Below are positions 1 to 8,328 of a DNA stretch of 38,818 bases, piece by piece (the first letter of the stretch is position 1; each line of letters opens with the position of its first letter). Origin of the DNA: CAYHCE01 sp964355015 (GTDB taxonomy: Bacteria > Cyanobacteriota > Cyanobacteriia > PCC-6307 > Cyanobiaceae). The translations under genes and the position numbers were made by a program. The notes under the pieces are model-generated. The model had not been told where the DNA came from. It worked only from the letters and a program-made list of their open reading frames with translations, and did no database searches. The stretch is taken from assembly GCA_964355015.1 (NCBI GenBank), contig CAYHCE010000028.1:1-38818 (forward strand). The letters are read 5' to 3'.

Positions 1-59
1 CCCCCCCCCCTTAAACCTTCGCAACCTTCCGGCGACCCTGAAGGCACACCAGGCCTAAT

Positions 60-80
60 TTGTTTGTTCCGAACAAACAA
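60..80. promoter_or_regulatory. Perfect inverted repeat upstream of heme oxygenase
   Basis: Two exactly complementary 10-base arms, TTGTTTGTTC (60-69) and GAACAAACAA (71-80), are separated by a single C. The repeat ends 13 bases before the ATG at 94. It is AT-rich inside GC-rich DNA. It could be an operator for a dimeric repressor or activator, or form a hairpin in the 5' end of the mRNA. The position suggests control of the heme oxygenase gene; the regulator is unknown. Confidence 0.55.
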
Positions 81-93
81 CACTCCTGCCGCG

Positions 94-807
94 ATGGCTG
101 TCGCCCTTGCATCCCAGTTGCGCGAAGGCACCAAGAAAGCCCACACGATGGCCGAGAACACCGGCTTCGTGACCTGCTTTCTCAAGGGAGTCGTCGACAA
201 GATCAGCTACCGCAGGCTGGTGGCCGATCTCTTCTTCGTCTACAGCGCCATGGAGGAGGAGATCGGCAAGCTCAGGAGCCATCCCGTGGTCGGCCCGATC
301 GCCCACGACGCGCTCAACCGCCGCGCCGCCCTTGAGGCCGATCTCGCCTTCTACTTCGGTGGCGACTGGCGCCAGCAGATCCAGGCCACCCCTGGCGCCA
401 GGGAGTACGTGGCCCGGATCCATCAACTGGCCCGGGAAGCGCCCGAGCTGCTGGTGGGCCACCACTACACCCGCTACATCGGCGATCTCTCCGGTGGCCA
501 GATCCTCAAGAACATCGCCCAGAAAGCGATGAACCTCGGAGATCACGACGGCCTCCGCTTCTACGAGTTCGACGCCATCCCCGACGAGAAGGCCTTCAAG
601 GCCGACTACCGCGCCGCCCTCGATGCCCTGCCGATCGATCAGGCCACGGCCGATCGCATCGTGGCGGAGGCGAACCATGCTTTCCACCTCAACATGACCA
701 TGTTCCAGGAACTGGAAGGCAACCTGGTGGCCGCCATCGGTAAGGTTCTGTTCGGCTTCCTGACCCGCCGCCAGCGCGCCGGCAGCACCGAAGCTGTGGC
801 AGCCTGA
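94..807 (+). CDS. pbsA: Heme oxygenase (biliverdin-producing)
   Basis: Heme oxygenase opens heme to biliverdin IX-alpha, CO and iron using reduced ferredoxin. In cyanobacteria this is the first step towards phycobilins. The 237-residue product matches the usual cyanobacterial HO1 length of about 240. His17, in KKAHTMAEN, sits where the proximal heme ligand of HO1 lies. The distal-helix motif GDLSGGQ is at 130-136. I chose the ATG at 94 because the family N-terminus (MAVALASQLREGTKKAH) begins there; an in-frame TTG at 64 lies inside the palindrome. The gene stands alone ahead of a glycan block and is probably transcribed separately. Family assignment is firm; the paralogue (HO1 or HO2) is inferred. 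Confidence 0.95.
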   Translation: MAVALASQLREGTKKAHTMAENTGFVTCFLKGVVDKISYRRLVADLFFVYSAMEEEIGKLRSHPVVGPIAHDALNRRAALEADLAFYFGGDWRQQIQATPGAREYVARIHQLAREAPELLVGHHYTRYIGDLSGGQILKNIAQKAMNLGDHDGLRFYEFDAIPDEKAFKADYRAALDALPIDQATADRIVAEANHAFHLNMTMFQELEGNLVAAIGKVLFGFLTRRQRAGSTEAVAA

Positions 808-848
808 GCCCTGCCTGAGCCAGAGTCGGCTGCGGCTGTCCTGCGCCC

Positions 849-1856
849 TTGCGAACTCTCCGCTTTCTGGTTCCCGGCACCACCGGCAGGTTCCGTTGCG
901 GCGGGCTCCAGGTGGAGCTGCAGACGGCGCGGCTGGTCTCGTCGCTGCGGCTCACCGAGGTGGTCACCTACCGGCAGCGGGAGCCGGGCCGACCCTTTCT
1001 GGCCGATCTGATCCGGGCCGAATCCCGCCCGGGGGCAGCCCTCTGGATCGTGAGCTGGGGCTTCGACGTGCCAGATCTGCTGCGCCGGCTGCGCGGCCGT
1101 CCGGTGGCGTACCACGCCCACAGTGCCGGCTACGGATTCGACCTGCCGCCGGGCGTGCCGGTGCTCGCGGTGAGCCGCAACACCCTGGGGTACTGGGGTG
1201 ATCGCGCTCCCCGCCATCCCCTCCTCCTGGTGCCGAATGCCCTCGATCCGCAGTGGACCGATCGGGAGCTGGAGCGTCCCATCGACGTGCTGGTGCAGGC
1301 GCGCAAGACCAGTGCCTACGTGCTGGAGCGTCTGGTCCCGGCCCTGCGGCAGCGAGGATTGAGCGTGGAGGTCCAGCGCGGCTGGGTCGACGATCTGGTG
1401 GATCTGTTCAACCGCAGTCGGGTGGTGCTCTACGACTCCGCCGACTACTGGCGGGGCCGGGGGGTGAGCGAAGGCTTCGGCCTCCCACCACTGGAGGCCC
1501 TGGCCAGTGGCTGCGTCGTGTTCAGCAGCCTCAACCATGCCCTGGCCGACGGGCTCGACCCCGGCAGGCTTGGCCATCAGATCGGCTGCGGTACCTTCGC
1601 CGCCGACCTGGAGCGAATCACGGCAGCGGTCCGGGATCCGCTCGCCTGGCGGGCCGATCCGATCCTGCTGCAGCGGTTGCTCGAGGAGAGCAGTGAACCA
1701 CGCCTGCTGCAGCGCTGGGAGGCAGCCCTCACGGCGATCGATCGGCACTGGGATCGCATGCTGGTTGGGGGCGAGGCGCCCCTGCGGGCACCCCTGGCCT
1801 GGCAACTGCGCTGGCGCCAGCGGGTGGGGCGCTTGCAGGGCTGGCTGTCCCGCTGA
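849..1856 (+). CDS. Glycosyltransferase, GT4-like (GT-B fold)
   Basis: Probable retaining glycosyltransferase of 335 residues. The C-terminal half carries the GT4 signature EGFGLPPLEALASG, with the paired glutamates at about 208 and 216 that contact the nucleotide sugar. It is preceded by a VPNALD segment typical of the inter-domain linker. The N-terminal half is short, so the acceptor domain may be reduced. The start is a TTG at 849; no better ATG precedes the conserved RTLRFLVPGTTGRFRCGG segment. It lies 41 bases after the heme oxygenase gene and 72 bases before an ABC exporter. Involvement in an exported or envelope glycan is inferred from the neighbours. Donor and acceptor cannot be read from the sequence. 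Confidence 0.8.
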   Translation: MRTLRFLVPGTTGRFRCGGLQVELQTARLVSSLRLTEVVTYRQREPGRPFLADLIRAESRPGAALWIVSWGFDVPDLLRRLRGRPVAYHAHSAGYGFDLPPGVPVLAVSRNTLGYWGDRAPRHPLLLVPNALDPQWTDRELERPIDVLVQARKTSAYVLERLVPALRQRGLSVEVQRGWVDDLVDLFNRSRVVLYDSADYWRGRGVSEGFGLPPLEALASGCVVFSSLNHALADGLDPGRLGHQIGCGTFAADLERITAAVRDPLAWRADPILLQRLLEESSEPRLLQRWEAALTAIDRHWDRMLVGGEAPLRAPLAWQLRWRQRVGRLQGWLSR

Positions 1857-1928
1857 CCCCATCCCGACCCGCTCACATACCGTTTGTGCACATTGGCACC
1901 CGGTCCGCTGGGATCACAGTCTCAATCG

Positions 1929-3770
1929 ATGCCGCGTTTTCGCAGCTGGTTTCACAGCCGAACGGTGTCCCAGCTGCGCCGGTTGCTGGCCTATCTGCCC
2001 CCCGAGCGCTTCCGATCGCTGGTGGTGCTGTTGCCGCTCTCGGTGCTGCCCGGCCTGATCGATCTGGCCACGGTGGCCATGGTGGGCCGGCTGATGGGCG
2101 CCCTGGTGGGCAGCCGCCTGCCCAACACCGTTCCCGGGATCAAGGTGTTCGGCGGCAATGCCATCGACCAGAGCCTCTGGCTGATTCTGCTGCTGATCCT
2201 TCTTTCCTGGCTGGGTTCGTTCTGCAAGCTCGGTCTTCAGTTCTTCCAGCAGCGGCTCTCGGCCCGGATCTGGGTGGATCTCTGCAACCTGATCCATTCC
2301 AGGGTGCTCGCCCAGGACTACGAATTCCACCTCAGCCGAAGCACCTCCAAGCTCTCCACCCTGCTGCTCAGCCATATCAAGAAAACGTCCAACTCCGTTG
2401 TCAATCCCCTGCTGCGGATGGTCGGGAGCATTTTCTCGATCGTGTTGCTTTCGGTGGGGGTTCTGGTGGTGGGCCGTTGGCTGGCGGTGACTCTGATCTG
2501 TTCGCTGGTGGCGGCCTACCTCGCCATGTCCCTGGCGATCACCCCCTACCTGCGCCATGCCTCCAGGCAGAAGCTCAGACTGGAATCCCGCTCGGCCCAT
2601 ATCCTCTCTGAATCGCTTGGATCCATCCGGGACATTCGCCTGACCGGATCCGAGGCTTACTTTCGTGATGCTTTCGTCTCCACCGGGGAGAAGGCCAAGC
2701 AGTACTCCTGGGCTTCGGAGTTGCTGCCGGTCATGCCCCGCATGCTGATCGAGCCCTTCGGCATCACCCTGATCTTCGCCGCGGGAGCCGTGCCGGCCCT
2801 GCTCAGCGGCGACCGCGACAGCATCGTCCATATCGTTCCCTTCCTCGCCACCCTGGCGGTGGTGGCCCTGCGGCTGACCCCACCCCTGCAGGACTTCTTC
2901 TCCGCCCTCACCCAGTTGCGCAGTGGCCTGCCGGTGGTGGACAAGACCCTCGAATACCTGGAACTGCCCAGTCGCCGCCCCACGCTCCAGACCCCTGGGG
3001 TGCCCAGCCCCGATGGCATCTTTCCTGCCCGGACGATCCGCCTCAACGACGCCTGGTACAGCTACCCCGCCAGCGAGGAGCCCGTGCTCAAAGGCGTCAC
3101 GCTCTCGATCCCGGTGGGATCCCGTATCGCCCTGGTGGGCTCCACCGGCAGCGGCAAGACCACCACTGCCCACCTGCTGCTGGGTCTGCTCGCCCCGCAG
3201 CGGGGCTGCCTGGAACTTGACGGCATCCCCGTCAATGAACTCGACGTTCCGGCCTGGCAGGCCAGCTGCGCCCAGGTGCCTCAGTTCATCAACCTCCTCG
3301 ATGCCAGCATTCTCGAGAACGTTGCCTTCGGCCTGAGCCCCGATGCCATCGATCTCGACGAGGTCTGGGATGCTCTCGACGGCGCTCAGCTGGCCGAGTT
3401 CGTCAGCGAGATGCCCTACGGGCTGCACACCCCGGTGGGCGAGAACGGCCTGCAGCTCTCGGGCGGGCAGCGGCAGCGCCTGGCTCTCGCCCGGGCCTTC
3501 TACCGCCGGGCCCGCTTCCTGCTGCTCGACGAGGCCACCAGCGCTCTCGACAACCGCACCGAGAATGAGGTGATCGAAGCGCTGGAGGTGGTGGGACGCC
3601 GTTGCACCACCGTCGTGATCGCGCACCGGCTCAGCACCGTGATGCGCTGCGACCGCATCTACGAGTTCGAGGCCGGCCGGATCAAGGCGTCCGGTACGTT
3701 CGAGGAACTCCAGCGCCGCTCCGACTCCTTCCGTGATCTGGCTTCGCTCGAACGCAAGCTGGTGAGCTGA
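1929..3770 (+). CDS. ABC exporter, fused permease-ATPase (PglK/MsbA-like)
   Basis: A 613-residue half-transporter that would work as an inner-membrane homodimer. The N-terminal part (about residues 30-340) contains several long hydrophobic segments consistent with a six-helix exporter domain. The ATPase domain has Walker A GSTGSGKTT from residue 404, the signature LSGGQRQRLALARAF from 510 and Walker B LLLDEATSALD with Asp534 and Glu535, followed by an H-loop in IAHRLST. All catalytic motifs are intact. The ATG at 1929 is preferred over a GTG at 1884 because the conserved reading starts there. Lying between a glycosyltransferase and kdsA, it is probably a flippase for a lipid-linked saccharide or lipid A-like molecule. 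The substrate is not shown by the sequence. Confidence 0.85.
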   Translation: MPRFRSWFHSRTVSQLRRLLAYLPPERFRSLVVLLPLSVLPGLIDLATVAMVGRLMGALVGSRLPNTVPGIKVFGGNAIDQSLWLILLLILLSWLGSFCKLGLQFFQQRLSARIWVDLCNLIHSRVLAQDYEFHLSRSTSKLSTLLLSHIKKTSNSVVNPLLRMVGSIFSIVLLSVGVLVVGRWLAVTLICSLVAAYLAMSLAITPYLRHASRQKLRLESRSAHILSESLGSIRDIRLTGSEAYFRDAFVSTGEKAKQYSWASELLPVMPRMLIEPFGITLIFAAGAVPALLSGDRDSIVHIVPFLATLAVVALRLTPPLQDFFSALTQLRSGLPVVDKTLEYLELPSRRPTLQTPGVPSPDGIFPARTIRLNDAWYSYPASEEPVLKGVTLSIPVGSRIALVGSTGSGKTTTAHLLLGLLAPQRGCLELDGIPVNELDVPAWQASCAQVPQFINLLDASILENVAFGLSPDAIDLDEVWDALDGAQLAEFVSEMPYGLHTPVGENGLQLSGGQRQRLALARAFYRRARFLLLDEATSALDNRTENEVIEALEVVGRRCTTVVIAHRLSTVMRCDRIYEFEAGRIKASGTFEELQRRSDSFRDLASLERKLVS

Positions 3771-3801
3771 GAACTCCTTCGCCCTGCCGCTACCCGCTGC
3801 C

Positions 3802-4614
3802 ATGAGCTTCACCCTGATCGCCGGGCCCTGCGTGATCGAGTCCCCGGAGCTTGTGTTCGGCATCGCCGAACGGGTGAAGGCGATCACTGAGCGGCTGGGC
3901 ATCACCTACGTGTTCAAGGCCAGTTTCGACAAGGCCAATCGCAGTTCCGGCGACTCCTTCCGTGGCCCCGGCGTGGCCGAGGGTCTGGCCGTGCTGGCGG
4001 AGGTGAAGGCCCGCTTCGGGCTGCCGCTGCTCACCGACATCCACGAAAGTCAGCAGGCGGCGCCCGTGGCCGCCGTGGTGGATGTGTTGCAGATCCCTGC
4101 CTTTCTCTGCCGCCAGACCGATCTGCTGCTGGCCGCCGCCGAGGCCGTGCGGGGCACCGACAAGACGATCAACGTCAAGAAGGGCCAGTTCCTGGCGCCC
4201 TGGGACATGGCCCAGGTGGTGACCAAGCTGCGGGAGGCTGGCGTCAGGAATCTCTGGCTCACGGAGCGTGGCTCCAGCTTCGGCTACAACACCCTGGTGG
4301 TGGATTTCCGCGGCCTGCCCCAGCTGCGGGCCCTCGGCTGCCCGGTGATCTTCGATGCCACCCACTCGGTGCAGCAGCCGGGCGGCCGCGGCAGCAGCAG
4401 TGGTGGTCAGAGGGAGTTCGTGGCACCGCTGGCCCGGGCGGCGGTGGCCGTGGGTGTGGACGGTCTCTTCCTGGAGGTGCACCCCGATCCCGAGAACGCC
4501 CTCAGCGACGGGCCCAACATGGTGCCCCTGCACCGGCTGGAGCCTCTGCTGGAGCAGCTGATGGCGATCCGCGCGCCTCTGCAGGCGGGGGTGGAGGCCG
4601 TCAGCAGCCTGTGA
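3802..4614 (+). CDS. kdsA: KDO 8-phosphate synthase, metal-dependent type
   Basis: Condenses phosphoenolpyruvate with D-arabinose 5-phosphate to KDO 8-phosphate, the committed step of KDO synthesis in the cytoplasm. The 270-residue length is normal (about 267-284). The N-terminal motif AGPCVIES has Cys10 at the position of the metal-ligand cysteine of Aquifex-type enzymes; non-metallo E. coli-type enzymes have Asn there. Other family landmarks are KASFDKANRSS, TDIHE, QIPAFLCRQTDLL, NVKKGQF, FDATHSVQ and LEVHPDPE. It is followed by kdsC with a four-base GTGA overlap, so the two are probably translationally coupled. It sits 31 bases downstream of the ABC exporter. Confidence 0.96.
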   Translation: MSFTLIAGPCVIESPELVFGIAERVKAITERLGITYVFKASFDKANRSSGDSFRGPGVAEGLAVLAEVKARFGLPLLTDIHESQQAAPVAAVVDVLQIPAFLCRQTDLLLAAAEAVRGTDKTINVKKGQFLAPWDMAQVVTKLREAGVRNLWLTERGSSFGYNTLVVDFRGLPQLRALGCPVIFDATHSVQQPGGRGSSSGGQREFVAPLARAAVAVGVDGLFLEVHPDPENALSDGPNMVPLHRLEPLLEQLMAIRAPLQAGVEAVSSL

Positions 4615-5186
4615 GCGGCTGGCCCCGGCTTGTCGCGGACAGCCTCGGCTACCGGCGCTGCCGTTCCCGGCTGAGCACCCTGCGGTTGCTGGTGCTGGAT
4701 GTCGATGGGGTGCTCACGGACGGCGGCCTCTGGACCACCGAATCCGGAGAGGTGATCAAGCGCTTCGATGTTCGTGACGGCCTCGGCATCCGTCTGCTGC
4801 AGCAGGCGGGGCTGGAGGTGGCCCTGCTCAGTGGTGGCAAGGGAGGGGCCTCGGAGCAGCGAGGCCGCTATCTCGGGATCCGCCACTGCCTCACCGGCGT
4901 GAAGGACAAACCGGCGGCCCTGGCCGGGCTGCAGCGGACCCTCGCCGTCACGGTCGCTCACACCGCCTTCGTCGGTGACGATCTCAACGATCTGGTGGTG
5001 CGGCCGCTGGTGGCGTTGCTGCTCTGCCCGGCGGATGCGACAGAGGCCCTGCGGTGCCGGGCCGACTGGGTGCTGAGCCGCAACGGCGGGGACGGCGCGG
5101 TGCGGCGGCTGGCCGAGGCGATCCTGCGGGCCCGGGGCGAGTGGGACCGCCTCGCCCGCGACGGCTGGCGCGACCGCAATGACTGA
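4611..5186 (+). CDS. kdsC: KDO 8-phosphate phosphatase (HAD family, KdsC)
   Basis: Hydrolyses KDO 8-phosphate to KDO. It is a compact HAD-superfamily phosphatase of 191 residues, the usual size for KdsC. The nucleophile motif LDVDGVLTDG has Asp30 and Asp32. The distal acidic motif GDDLND places Asp123 and Asp124 for magnesium. A conserved lysine lies in GVKDKPAAL. The GTG start at 4611 overlaps the kdsA stop, and the end overlaps the ATG of the next gene by eight bases. A three-gene translationally coupled unit is therefore likely. Nothing appears missing from the catalytic set. Confidence 0.93.
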   Translation: MSGWPRLVADSLGYRRCRSRLSTLRLLVLDVDGVLTDGGLWTTESGEVIKRFDVRDGLGIRLLQQAGLEVALLSGGKGGASEQRGRYLGIRHCLTGVKDKPAALAGLQRTLAVTVAHTAFVGDDLNDLVVRPLVALLLCPADATEALRCRADWVLSRNGGDGAVRRLAEAILRARGEWDRLARDGWRDRND

Positions 5187-6315
5187 GCCTTCCCGGGCCA
5201 GCGGCTGGCTGAAGGCGCTGCGCGAACGGCTGCGGGTCCGTCTGCGGCTGGAACTGCGCGCCGGGGGGCGCCTCGAGCTGCTCGGCCGGCTGGGACGCCT
5301 CGACCAGGAACAGTGGCAGGCCCTGGCTGCCTACAGGGGTCTGGTGCACCAGGCCTTCGCCCACCGCCCCTTCGCTCCCGACGTCAGCGCCGACTGCTGG
5401 GACCAGGGGGCGTTCCGCTCCGCTGCCACTGCCAAGCCGTTTTTCAGCCCGGCCCGACGGGAGTGGGAGAACTCTTCGCACCACTACGGCCATGACGTGC
5501 AGCTCAAGCGCCATGCCGGCCTTCCCCTGATCGGGGCGCCTCTGCCGTTCCTGCTCGAGCACGGCCTCAAGGTGAGCCGGGAGGCCACCTTCGAGAGCCC
5601 CCGCTCCTGGACACGGGGATATCTCTGCATGGGGCCGTTGCGGGCCCACTGGCTGCGGGAACGCTTCGGTCTGCCGGTGGCAGCGATCGGCCCCTGGATC
5701 ACCTATGCCCAGCCGCTGCTCGCAGCCGAGGCGATCGCCCAGTTGCGCCGGGAGCGGGGCCCTACCCTGCTGGTGGTGTTGGCCCACAGCTGGGATCAGG
5801 TGGAGCGGCGCATGGATCTCTCCCGCTGCATCAAGGCGGTGCGCCAACAGGCGGAGCAGGGCGGCTATCGCTCGGTGCTCTGGCTGCGCCACTGGAAGGA
5901 CCCCGCCCTGGAGGGGCTGCCGCCGGAATGGACCGTCGCCTGCAACGGCCACCGTTCCAACCCCTGGTTCCTCGATTCGCTGCGCACCCTGCTGGAGCTG
6001 AGCGATGGGCTGGCCAGCAACGCCTTCGGCACCCACCTGGGCTATGGCGTGGCCCTCGGCAAGCGCCTGCACTGGATCGACGTTGAAGCGGAGCAGGATC
6101 TCTCCGCCCTCTCCGGCGCCAAGGCCGAGGAGGAGGCGATCGAATGGCGCGAGCGGCAGCGGCTGAGCGCCGAGCTGCGAGCGTTGCTGAACTCCGGGGA
6201 CGATGGGTCCGTGCAGGCCCTGCTCGATCCGTACTGGGGATTTTCCGCCAGCCGTTCCCCAGCGGAGCTCCGCCGGCAGCTGAGCTCGCCGCCCCTGCGG
6301 ATGGGTTCGACCTGA
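5179..6315 (+). CDS. Uncharacterised protein coupled to kdsC, polysaccharide-related
   Basis: I do not recognise this 378-residue protein with certainty. It begins inside kdsC (eight-base overlap) and is probably co-translated with it. The N-terminal 45 residues are basic. The middle contains GPWITYAQ and LLVVLAHSWDQVE, and the C-terminal part reads SNAFGTHLGYGVALGKRLHWID. This last pattern resembles the C-terminal halves of capsule-type and GT-B-like proteins, where a serine- and glycine-rich loop faces the sugar nucleotide. No signal peptide or convincing membrane segment is visible. Coupling to kdsA-kdsC suggests a role in adding or handling KDO, but this is inference from position only. 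A decayed gene follows directly. Confidence 0.5.
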   Translation: MTEPSRASGWLKALRERLRVRLRLELRAGGRLELLGRLGRLDQEQWQALAAYRGLVHQAFAHRPFAPDVSADCWDQGAFRSAATAKPFFSPARREWENSSHHYGHDVQLKRHAGLPLIGAPLPFLLEHGLKVSREATFESPRSWTRGYLCMGPLRAHWLRERFGLPVAAIGPWITYAQPLLAAEAIAQLRRERGPTLLVVLAHSWDQVERRMDLSRCIKAVRQQAEQGGYRSVLWLRHWKDPALEGLPPEWTVACNGHRSNPWFLDSLRTLLELSDGLASNAFGTHLGYGVALGKRLHWIDVEAEQDLSALSGAKAEEEAIEWRERQRLSAELRALLNSGDDGSVQALLDPYWGFSASRSPAELRRQLSSPPLRMGST

Positions 6316-6389
6316 CACTGGTTCTGGTTGCCTGGATCCCCAGCAGCGCTCTGCCTGGCTCAGATCGGGATGGCGTTTCTTCTGTACTG

Positions 6390-7030
6390 GGCCGGAGCCC
6401 TTCTGGAGGCTGTAGGGCTTCTTGTGCTGCCTCCCTATCGCATGGCCGCCGTGCAGGGGCTGGTGGCAGCGGCCAGGCCGCCGCTCCTATCCTGCTGGTC
6501 CGCCATTGGCGCGATGGCCCACCATTCTGCTGATCGCCTGTGTGATGGGTTGGGTCTGTCTGGCTGTACCAGTTGCCTTCGAGTGCTGCCTGAAAGAGGC
6601 CACCTGCGAAGGCTTAGGACACCTATTCCGTACGCAGGATCGTGCATCGTCTCCAGGACTCCATGGCTTTGAGCCTGATCCTTGCCATTGTCCAGGAAGG
6701 CTGGATCCACACCAACTTCTGCGCGGCTCCGACACAAGGCTACTGCTGCTCTGGGGAACCCTTCACCTGTTCCTTCAGGCCACGATCTCCTGGCGTTGGC
6801 TGCCCCGGATCCCGAGCAGGCTGGCGGAGGGGTCAGCCTTCTTCGTGTTGATTCTCTTCCTTGCCTGGATCCATCACTGTCAGGCCTGCTGGTGTGCGGT
6901 TCCGGCTCTCTTTGATTGCCTTTCGGTACTGACTCAAGGGATGAATTCTCCCAGCCGCACTGTTGCTTTGTGGGGTGAACGACGAGTTTCTCTGCATTCC
7001 CGATCACGGGCTGGCGTACCTTCTTTCCCA
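6390..7030 (+). pseudogene. Decayed copy of the downstream EpsG/Wzy-like membrane gene
   Basis: Short blocks in different frames match the intact gene at 7071-8309, in the same order. Near 6400-6470 the remnant has GEPFW-like bases and then LPPYRMAAVQGLVAA (intact: HLPYRMAAVHGLVAAS). AAAPILLVRHW follows (intact AAAPLLLSKVW). Near 6750-6920 it reads LFLQATISWRWLPRIPSR and LILFLAWIHH (intact LLIQATVEWEWFPQITTR and LIVFLAWIQH). Near 6970-7000 it reads CGVNDEFLCIPD (intact CGRNDDFLCVPD). The central several hundred bases are missing and at least two frame changes are needed. This is therefore a tandem duplicate that lost its middle and its reading frame. Confidence 0.85.
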
Positions 7031-7070
7031 GCCGGCTGGGCGCATGGCTTCACTCCCCCCGCTCCTGACC

Positions 7071-8309
7071 ATGCTCCCTTTCCCCACCGAAGCGCCCTAC
7101 CGGATCGACCAAGTCACCGCAGCTCCACTGCTGCTGGCCGTCCTGGTCCTGGCCCAGGGAGTGGCTGCGGCGCTGATGAGCTGGGCCGCGTGGAAGGGCC
7201 GCAGCCGGCTCTGGTGGGGGGCGGCCGGTCTGCTGCTCACTCTCGTAGCCCTGTTCTTCACCCTGGCGAGCTGGGGCACCAGCGATATCACCAAGCTCAG
7301 TTTCTACTTCACTCATGATCTCTCCCGGGTCCGCGGGGAGCCGTTCTGGATCGCGCTGGCTCCGCTGATCGTGCACCTCCCGTACCGCATGGCGGCGGTG
7401 CATGGGCTGGTGGCTGCGAGCTTTGCAGCAGCGCCGCTGCTGCTCTCCAAGGTCTGGCGGCATCCTGGCTGGGGCGGCTGGTGGGCGTTGCTCGTCTGCT
7501 GCAGTCCGCTGCTGCGCAACTTCCTCCAGAACGGGGTGACCCGGCAGGCCCTGGCCACCCTGTTGCTGCTGCCGGTGCTGCTCTGGGCCGGCCGACTCGC
7601 GCCGGTGGGTCGCCGAGGGCTGGCGGTCGGGGTCGTCGGGTCCGCCATGGTGCACACCACTTTCCTCGCCACCCTGCTGCTCAGCCTGTCGCCGCTGCTG
7701 GTGAGCGGAGCCGGGTCCTGGCGAGGCCTACTGGCCCGGCTGCGGTGCCGCCCCGAGGCGGCACCGGGGCGGCTTCGCTGGTCCCGCCTGCTGGTTGTCC
7801 TCGCCCTGCTGGTCCTGCTGGTCGTGCTGATCGCCGTGGCCGCTCCCACGATCCGCCACAAGCTGGAGGCTTATCTCACCCTGGATCTCTACTTCAACCA
7901 CTACCCGGTGGCCCGGGCTGTACGGCGGCTGCAGCTCTCGATGGGGCTCGGGGTGGTGCTGGGTTGCTGGCAGCGCCGGCTGGGCTGGCGTGCCTTGCTC
8001 GCCTGCGGTCACAGCCGCCAGCTGGCCCTCTTCGCCGGGCTCTACCTCCTGATCCAGGCAACGGTGGAGTGGGAATGGTTTCCCCAGATCACCACCCGTT
8101 TCGCCGATCCGGTGGGCTTCGCGCTGCTGATCGTGTTCCTGGCCTGGATTCAGCACCACCGCACCCCCTGGGTGGTGCTGCCGGCCCTGCTGGTCACGGG
8201 CCACGAGTGGCTGTTCGATCGGATCCTTGCGTCCGGGGATCTGGCCTGTGGCCGCAACGATGATTTTCTCTGTGTGCCGGATCGCTGGCCCTGGCAGATC
8301 CGCTACTGA
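7071..8309 (+). CDS. Multi-spanning membrane protein, EpsG/Wzy-like polymerase candidate
   Basis: A 412-residue, strongly hydrophobic protein with about ten potential membrane segments. The order of motifs (FWIALAPLIVHLPYRM, LLRNFLQNGVTRQALA, VGSAMVHTTFLATLLL) resembles EpsG-family proteins, which polymerise exopolysaccharide repeat units. The MVHTTF segment corresponds to the conserved histidine helix of that family. Bases just upstream (6963-7043) remain open in the same frame but encode the tail of the decayed paralogue. The natural start is therefore more likely ATG 7071 or ATG 7044 than any codon further upstream. The gene ends 19 bases before the convergent cca gene. Polymerase function is inferred from topology and weak motif likeness; it could be another glycan membrane protein. 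Confidence 0.6.
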   Translation: MLPFPTEAPYRIDQVTAAPLLLAVLVLAQGVAAALMSWAAWKGRSRLWWGAAGLLLTLVALFFTLASWGTSDITKLSFYFTHDLSRVRGEPFWIALAPLIVHLPYRMAAVHGLVAASFAAAPLLLSKVWRHPGWGGWWALLVCCSPLLRNFLQNGVTRQALATLLLLPVLLWAGRLAPVGRRGLAVGVVGSAMVHTTFLATLLLSLSPLLVSGAGSWRGLLARLRCRPEAAPGRLRWSRLLVVLALLVLLVVLIAVAAPTIRHKLEAYLTLDLYFNHYPVARAVRRLQLSMGLGVVLGCWQRRLGWRALLACGHSRQLALFAGLYLLIQATVEWEWFPQITTRFADPVGFALLIVFLAWIQHHRTPWVVLPALLVTGHEWLFDRILASGDLACGRNDDFLCVPDRWPWQIRY

Positions 8310-8328
8310 GCGGCCGAACTTCGCTCCG

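Noticed and set aside
1..10. Run of ten C at the window start
   Set aside because: A homopolymer at the very edge cannot be interpreted without upstream sequence; it may be natural or an assembly-edge effect.
1914..3905. Long open frame on the minus strand opposite the ABC exporter
   Set aside because: It mirrors a gene with complete ABC motifs, is rich in Gln, His and Gly as expected for an antisense frame of GC-rich DNA, and shows no domain.
6963..7070. Upstream extension of the polymerase-like gene as real N-terminus
   Set aside because: This stretch encodes the tail block of the decayed paralogue (NDEFLCIPD), which belongs to the C-terminal end of the family, so it cannot be a native N-terminus.
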